In this document: in pieces, positions 29,505 to 33,957 of the stretch | How the letters are laid out: every line of letters starts with the position of its first letter | How positions within the stretch are numbered: the first letter of the stretch is position 1 | NCBI RefSeq assembly: GCF_019400985.1 | Contig: NZ_WTFF01000033.1 | Coordinates: 1-33,957, forward strand | Reading direction: 5' to 3' | Source of the DNA: Streptomyces bambusae | GTDB taxonomy: Bacteria > Actinomycetota > Actinomycetes > Streptomycetales > Streptomycetaceae | DNA length: 33,957 nucleotides | Translations under genes and position numbers: made by a program | Notes under the pieces: model-generated | The model's input: the letters and a program-made list of their open reading frames with translations, nothing else | What the model was told of the DNA's origin: nothing | Databases searched by the model: none

Positions 29505-30101
29505 TCAGTGCACCGGGAGGAACGCCAGTCGGGCCCGCTTCGCCGGCAGGTGGACCTCCGGGAGGTCGATTTCCGGGAGGTCGATCTCCGGGCCCAGGGT
29601 GAAGCCCGTGCGTTCCAGGCGGGCGATGGCCTTGGCGTTGGAGGCGTCCGGTTCGGCCACGATGCGGTGGGTGCCGGGGAGGGTGGTGACGTAGGCGAGG
29701 AAGGTGTTCACCAGGGTGCCGCTGAAGCCGGGTTCGGGTGTCCCGTCCGCCGTCGGGCCGATCAGCAGGTGGACGCCTACGTCGCCGGGCCGGACCTCGT
29801 AGCACTCGCTGACCCGGTCCTCCGCGCAGTCGTACGTCTGGAAGAGGGCGACCGGGTGCCCGTCGCGGCGGGCGAGGAAGGCGTGGTGGGTGTCGCGGCG
29901 GTCGACGTCCTCGTAGATCTCCTGGACCAGCTCGCGGCTCGCCTCCGCCATGCCCCAGAAGCGCGCCCGTTCCTGGACGACCCAGGAGTGGATCAGCGCG
30001 GAGTCGGCGGCCGGGTCGACGGGGGTGATGGTGATGGTGCCGAAGCCGTCGACGCCGCGGGCGAAGACGGGCTGTCTGACGGAGGTGCCGGTGTCGGTCA
30101 T
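29505..30101 (-). CDS. GNAT acetyltransferase of the siderophore (Acetyltransf_8-like) type
   Basis: A 198-residue acyltransferase. The pattern ITPVDPAADSALIHSWVVQERARFWGM, DTHHAFLARRDGHPVALFQTYDCAEDRVSECYEVRPGDVGVHLLIGP, FLAYVTTLPGTHRIVAEPDASNAKAIARLERTGF matches the siderophore-biosynthesis GNATs that N-acylate hydroxylamine or amine side chains. The acetyl-CoA-dependent role is family knowledge. The C-terminus has three tandem 15-bp units (29549-29593) that encode EIDLP, EIDLP and EVHLP. The start overlaps the acylase stop (ATGA), placing it in the same iron-box-controlled operon. Confidence 0.85.
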   Translation of the reverse strand: MTDTGTSVRQPVFARGVDGFGTITITPVDPAADSALIHSWVVQERARFWGMAEASRELVQEIYEDVDRRDTHHAFLARRDGHPVALFQTYDCAEDRVSECYEVRPGDVGVHLLIGPTADGTPEPGFSGTLVNTFLAYVTTLPGTHRIVAEPDASNAKAIARLERTGFTLGPEIDLPEIDLPEVHLPAKRARLAFLPVH

Positions 30102-32245
30102 GCGGATTCCTTTGTGAGCTTGGTCCAGTCCGTGACGACGGGGACGAGTTCGCCCCGCGCCCAGAGCGGGAGTTGGTCGAGGTGGTGGGCGGTGCCGGTG
30201 ACGCCGTCGGCGCCGAGGGGGACCACCCAGAGGCTGTCCTCGCGGCGGGCGAGGTCCCAGACGTAGCGGGCGGCCGAGCCGCGGGCGGCGAGGTCGGTGA
30301 CCCCGGGGACCGAGGAGGAGGCGTTGACGCAGTCGTGGTCGCCGGCCAGGCCCGGCCAGGCGGCCCCGGGGTCCGGGAGGGCCTGCCAGGGCGCGAGGCG
30401 GTGGGACGCGGACCACGGGGTGTCGTGCGGCTGGCCCGCGATGTCCTCCAGGGCTCCGCGCAGGTGGCCGGTGCGGTCGAGCCGGGGGAGGAGGGGGGTG
30501 GTCAGCAGGCCCTCCAGTGCGTAGCCGATGCGCGGCAGCAGGTGGAGCCAGGGGTGGAAGACCTCCGGGCCGGCCGGCGGGTCGGTGAGTTCCTTGAACT
30601 CCGCGTCGCCGGCGAGGCGGCGGGCGAACGCGGTGCGCAGCGCGGCGAAGGCGGCCGCGTCGGTGCTGTCGGCCTCCATGCGCCGGTCCCAGGCCAGGAG
30701 GCGGCGGCGGAGGTTCTCCGCGGCGGGGGTGAGGCCGGAGAGGGTGGCCAGGAGGGCGAGGACGGGGGCGGCGGAGGCGAGGTGGTTGTCGTTGTGGACG
30801 GCGGCCATGTCAGGGGCGGACCAGTCGGCCGAGCCGCTGAGCAGTTCGCGGATGCGGTCGGCCCGGTGCGGCGGGGCGAACTCGACGCCCAGGGGCGAGG
30901 CGATGCCGCGGGCGTTGGCCATGACGGCGAAGCCCTGCACCGGCTCGGCGGGCATGTCGGCCCAGCCCTGCCAGGCGTACGCGGGGTCCCAGGCGGGGAC
31001 GGGGCGCAGCCGGTTGGTGCGGTGACGGACCGGGACGGCGCCCGCGACCCGGTGCAGCAGGCCGCCGGCGGTGTCGGCGGCGTGGACGACGTTGACGGGC
31101 TCCACCCAGGCGTCGACGGCGCGGTCGATGTCGGCGACGGTACGGGCGCGCAGGAGGGCGGGCAGGGCGGCGAACCCGAGGTCGGCGCGGACCCGGGGCG
31201 GGTAGCGCAGGCTGAGGGTCTGCTCGGGGGTGTCGACGATCACCGGGCCGCGGTCGGTCTCCAGGATCTCTACCTCTATCTCTACCTCTACCTCTGCCTC
31301 CGTCTCTGCCGCCTCCGTCTCTGCCGCCTCCGCCTCCACGTCCGTAGCGTTGGCGGCGACCGTGATGGTCTCGGTGTGCCGGTGGACGGGGTGCCATGCG
31401 CCGTCGGGGCCGAGGGCGTGGACCGTGCCGTCGGGGTCGCGGCGGAGCTGCTCGACGTAGAGGTCCTGGTAGTCGGCCATGGCGTTGGTGATGGCCCAGG
31501 CGGCGGTGCCGGTGTGGCCGAAGTGGCCGAGCCCCGGGACGCCGGGGACGGCGAGGCCGACGACGTCGTACTCGGGGCAGGCCAGGCGGATCTGCTGGTA
31601 GACGCCCGGGTCCTCGATGAAGCGGTGCGGGTCGCCGGCGATGATCGCCGCTCCGGTGGAGGTCCGGTCACCGGGTACGAGCCAGCCGTTGCTGCCGGCG
31701 GTGCCGGGGCCGTCGGTGGCGAAGAGGGTGAGGGCCTCGTCGCCGAGGGCGCGGCCGACGCGGTCGCGCCACATCTTGGTGGGGAAGCCGGCGAAGAGGA
31801 TGTGGGTGGAGAGCCAGATGCCGAGCGGGAACCAGGGCTGCCAGGGGGCGGGTTCGAGTCCGGTCGCGGCGAACCGCGGGTCGCGCGCGGCGTCTTCGGC
31901 GAGGCCGGCGCCGACTCCGGCGGCGTACGCGCGGACCCAGGCGGCGGTGTCGGCGTCGAGGGCCTCGTAGCAGCGGCGGGCGGTGTCGTCGAGGCGGACC
32001 TGGCGGGCGAAGCGGTCCCAGGGGACGGCGTCCGGGCCGAGGAAGGAGGCGGTGGAGCCGAGTGCGCGGTGGCGCTCGACCTCCAGCTGCCAGGCGCGGT
32101 CGCGGGCGGTGACGTGGCCCTGGGCGTAGGCGAGGGTGAGGTGGTCGGCGGCGCGGAGGTGGGGGACGCCGTAGGCGTCGCGGTGGACTTCGAAGTCCTG
32201 GCGGTCCCCGTGGACCCGGGTGCTGCTGCTCACGGTGCTCCCCAT
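30098..32245 (-). CDS. Penicillin acylase family Ntn-hydrolase, iron-regulated
   Basis: A 715-residue Ntn-hydrolase precursor. The alpha-chain part begins VHRDAYGVPHLRAADHLTLAYAQGHVTARDRAWQLEVERHRALG. The self-processing Gly184-Ser185 in GTAGSNGWLVPGDRT would make Ser185 the N-terminal nucleophile of the beta chain. GDPHRFIEDPGVYQQI is the usual follow-on block. No signal peptide is visible, so it may be cytosolic. A Glu/Val/Ala-rich tract at about 304-330 comes from a short DNA repeat (31263-31338). Family members hydrolyse penicillins, acyl-homoserine lactones or, as PvdQ, the acyl tail of a siderophore precursor. A GTG at 32233 with GGGGAG before it is an alternative start. Upstream gene of the GNAT. 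Confidence 0.88.
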   Translation of the reverse strand: MGSTVSSSTRVHGDRQDFEVHRDAYGVPHLRAADHLTLAYAQGHVTARDRAWQLEVERHRALGSTASFLGPDAVPWDRFARQVRLDDTARRCYEALDADTAAWVRAYAAGVGAGLAEDAARDPRFAATGLEPAPWQPWFPLGIWLSTHILFAGFPTKMWRDRVGRALGDEALTLFATDGPGTAGSNGWLVPGDRTSTGAAIIAGDPHRFIEDPGVYQQIRLACPEYDVVGLAVPGVPGLGHFGHTGTAAWAITNAMADYQDLYVEQLRRDPDGTVHALGPDGAWHPVHRHTETITVAANATDVEAEAAETEAAETEAEVEVEIEVEILETDRGPVIVDTPEQTLSLRYPPRVRADLGFAALPALLRARTVADIDRAVDAWVEPVNVVHAADTAGGLLHRVAGAVPVRHRTNRLRPVPAWDPAYAWQGWADMPAEPVQGFAVMANARGIASPLGVEFAPPHRADRIRELLSGSADWSAPDMAAVHNDNHLASAAPVLALLATLSGLTPAAENLRRRLLAWDRRMEADSTDAAAFAALRTAFARRLAGDAEFKELTDPPAGPEVFHPWLHLLPRIGYALEGLLTTPLLPRLDRTGHLRGALEDIAGQPHDTPWSASHRLAPWQALPDPGAAWPGLAGDHDCVNASSSVPGVTDLAARGSAARYVWDLARREDSLWVVPLGADGVTGTAHHLDQLPLWARGELVPVVTDWTKLTKESA

Positions 32246-32249
32246 GCGC

Positions 32250-32268
32250 TTAGGTTAGGCTGACCTAA
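32250..32268. promoter_or_regulatory. Iron box (DmdR/IdeR-type operator) between acylase and SIP genes
   Basis: TTAGGTTAGGCTGACCTAA matches the 19-bp iron-box consensus TTAGGTTAGGCTAACCTAA at 18 of 19 positions. It lies between the divergent acylase-GNAT operon and the siderophore-interacting protein gene, 4 bp from the acylase ATG and 26 bp from the SIP start, so one Fe-repressor site should control both. Confidence 0.93.
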
Positions 32269-32294
32269 CTATATGCATGCGGAAGGGGAGACCG

Positions 32295-33026
32295 ATGGCG
32301 GGCGGCAAGGGCTGGGAGGGAGTGGTCCTCAAGCTCCTGAGGGGCAAGGACTTCACCTTCACGGTGACGGGGGCGCAGGACGTGACGGAGCACTTCCGGC
32401 GCGTGCACCTGTCGGACGGCGGCCTGCTGGCGGCGGCGGGGGATTCGCTGCACCCGACGATGTGGGTGCGGCTGTGGTTCGAGAACGGGGGCAAGCCCCA
32501 CCAGCGCGCGTACACCCTGGTCGATCCGGACCCGGTGGCCGGCACCTTTTCGCTGGAGTTCGCCCTGCACGACGGCGTCGCGAGCCGGTGGGCGCTGGCC
32601 GCCGCGCCGGGCGACACCATCGAGGCCACCGTCCAGGGGACGGGCTTCGAGCGGCCCTCGCCGGAGCCCGAGCTGCTGCTGGTGATCGGGGACCCGGCGT
32701 CGCTGCCGGCGATCAACTCGCTGCTGGACGCGTACCCGCAGACCCCGGCCACGGTCTGGTTCGAGACGCAGCACGCCTCGGACGAGCTGCTCCCGCTGCG
32801 CGCCGACTCCGCACGGCACGACGTACGCAGGGTCGCCCGCGCCGACGGCTCGCTGGTCGAACAGGTCAAGGCCCAGCTGCCGGAGCTGGTCGCGGACCCG
32901 GCGACGGCGTACGTCTGGCTGGCCTGCGACACGGCGACGACGCGGACGCTGACGGGCTACCTGCGCAAGGAGCTGGGGTTGCCGAAGCAGCGGGTGAACT
33001 CGCTGGGGTACTGGCGGGCGGCGTAG
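32295..33026 (+). CDS. Siderophore-interacting protein (FAD/NAD(P)H ferric-siderophore reductase)
   Basis: A 243-residue SIP-family reductase. The FAD-binding part has HFRRVHLSDGGLL, the RxYT motif QRAYTLVDPDP, and EFALHDGVASRWALAAAPGDTIEATVQGTGF. The NAD(P)H part has LLLVIGDPASLPAINSLLDA and VWLACDTATTRTLTGYLRKELGLPKQRVNSLGYWR. Such enzymes reduce ferric siderophores in the cytosol to release iron. The ATG at 32295 with AAGGGGAG before it is preferred over an ATG at 32277. Expression is expected to be repressed by iron through the upstream iron box. Confidence 0.95.
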   Translation: MAGGKGWEGVVLKLLRGKDFTFTVTGAQDVTEHFRRVHLSDGGLLAAAGDSLHPTMWVRLWFENGGKPHQRAYTLVDPDPVAGTFSLEFALHDGVASRWALAAAPGDTIEATVQGTGFERPSPEPELLLVIGDPASLPAINSLLDAYPQTPATVWFETQHASDELLPLRADSARHDVRRVARADGSLVEQVKAQLPELVADPATAYVWLACDTATTRTLTGYLRKELGLPKQRVNSLGYWRAA

Positions 33027-33180
33027 CCCAGGCGGATTGGCGCGGCCTGGTCACCGCCTCCCGGTTGCCGCCTCCCGCCTTCCGGCCAATGCGTCCTGTG
33101 CCGTGTCCCGTGCCGGGGGTCGCGCCCGTCGCGGCCGCCGCCCGGCGGGGCTGCGGTAGCGACGGCGGCTGTGGTTGCGG

Positions 33181-33696
33181 CTACGCGCCGACCGTGCCGT
33201 CGATGCCTTCGCGGAGGAGGTCGGCGTGGCCGTTGTGGCGGGCGTACTCGTGGATCAGGTGGAGGACGACCAGCCGGAGCGACACGTCGGCCTCCCAGCC
33301 GGCGGCGTAGCCCGTGACGTCCAGGGACTCCGCGTCGGCCTCGATACGGCGGGCGTGGGCGACCTCGGCCTCCCAGGCGGCGAAGGCCTCGGCGCGGGTG
33401 GAGCCGGAGGCGTCGTAGGCCGCCTGGAAGTCCGAGGTGTGGGACCACACGTGCGGGAGGTCCTCGCCGCCGATGACGCGGCGGAACCAGTGGCGTTCGA
33501 CCTCGGCCATGTGCCGGACGAGGCCGAGCAGCGACAGGGTGGACGGCGGCATGGACCGCTGCCGCAGCTCGTCGTCGCTCAGGTCGCGGCACTTCATGGC
33601 GAGGGTGGCCCGGTGGTAGTCGAGGAACGCGCGCAGCGTCTCGCGCTGGCCGCCCGTCAGCGGGGGGCCGATACGGTCATCCATGACCATGATCAT
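33181..33696 (-). CDS. DinB family protein (DUF664)
   Basis: A 171-residue four-helix-bundle protein of the DinB/DUF664 type. Metal-ligand-like histidines are in LVRHMAEVERHWFRRV and in HLIHEYARHNGHADLLREGIDG. Relatives are thiol S-transferases that use mycothiol or bacillithiol, or are of unknown function. The N-terminus MIMVMDDRIGPPL offers three nearby ATG codons (33696, 33690, 33684); the longest is given. Convergent with the SIP gene across 154 bp with no confident terminator. Confidence 0.87.
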   Translation of the reverse strand: MIMVMDDRIGPPLTGGQRETLRAFLDYHRATLAMKCRDLSDDELRQRSMPPSTLSLLGLVRHMAEVERHWFRRVIGGEDLPHVWSHTSDFQAAYDASGSTRAEAFAAWEAEVAHARRIEADAESLDVTGYAAGWEADVSLRLVVLHLIHEYARHNGHADLLREGIDGTVGA

Positions 33697-33957
33697 GCCA
33701 GGGCTGCCCGGCGGGGCGGGGTGACGGCGGCCGGGGCCGGCCGACTCTGGCGGGGCCCGCCGGGGCCCGGCCGCTGCGGTCGCGTACGGCCCCGGTCCTT
33801 CCGGGCTGCTCGTCCGCCGCGGCTGCGTCCGCCCCGGCTCCGTGCCCCGTCCGGCTCCGGCTTCCGCGGCCCCTGGCCCGGTTTTCGCGGCTGCGCCGCA
33901 GGCGTCGGGCGGGGCTGGGGGCGGCTCCTGACCGGGCGTGGGTGCGCAGCTCCCGAC

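Noticed and set aside
33697..33957. The 261-bp right edge checked for a gene or RNA.
   Set aside because: Only Gly/Pro/Arg-rich short frames with no ribosome site; no hairpin or motif convincing enough to list.

Overview
This looks like a stretch of a Streptomyces chromosome. The DNA has very high GC with strong third-position bias. It carries ligA and gatCAB in the order usual for that genus, a GGDEF-EAL gene of the RmdB type, an XRE/DUF397 gene pair, long GC-rich inverted repeats between genes, and a DmdR/IdeR-type iron box. No rRNA, tRNA, integrase or CRISPR array was found.

Layout. 1-2834: a quinone-oxidoreductase-like gene divergent from a GlxA/AraC-type regulator, followed by a DUF1330 protein. 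2987-6882: a probable operon of a short-chain dehydrogenase, a MetE-like methionine synthase core protein and NAD-dependent DNA ligase LigA. After ligA there is an eight-copy 17-bp tandem repeat, then the membrane c-di-GMP enzyme (7396-9576) and a large inverted repeat. 9939-13496: gatC, gatA, a small membrane protein and gatB, closed by a strong hairpin.

13635-20666 is the most unusual part. A TrmB/LuxR-type regulator is transcribed away from a tiny secreted precursor that carries three copies of the pentapeptide VIGWD, the last copy being its C-terminus. A 90-residue protein of unknown function follows. Next come three secreted proteins with different catalytic heads (NlpC/P60-like, Rpf-like, and an SGNH/SASA-type esterase). 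All three end in the same cassette of exactly five 52-residue repeats carrying a calcium-loop motif. I infer a five-bladed propeller that carries cell-wall-acting enzymes to a glycan.

20825-28354 is a polymorphic-toxin island: a WXG-like gene, a WXG-like N-terminal module out of frame with a large Rhs/YD-repeat protein, a lower-GC C-terminal toxin tip, a presumed cognate immunity gene, and a run of orphan immunity-like genes, at least two of which look broken. 28343-29400 holds an XRE/DUF397 pair with a symmetric four-half-site operator candidate upstream.

29505-33026 is an iron-regulated divergent unit: an Ntn-hydrolase (penicillin acylase family) plus a GNAT on one side, and a siderophore-interacting reductase on the other, sharing one iron box. 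A DinB-like protein and about 260 bp without a recognisable gene close the window.

All functions are predictions from motifs and gene context read by eye. No database search was run.
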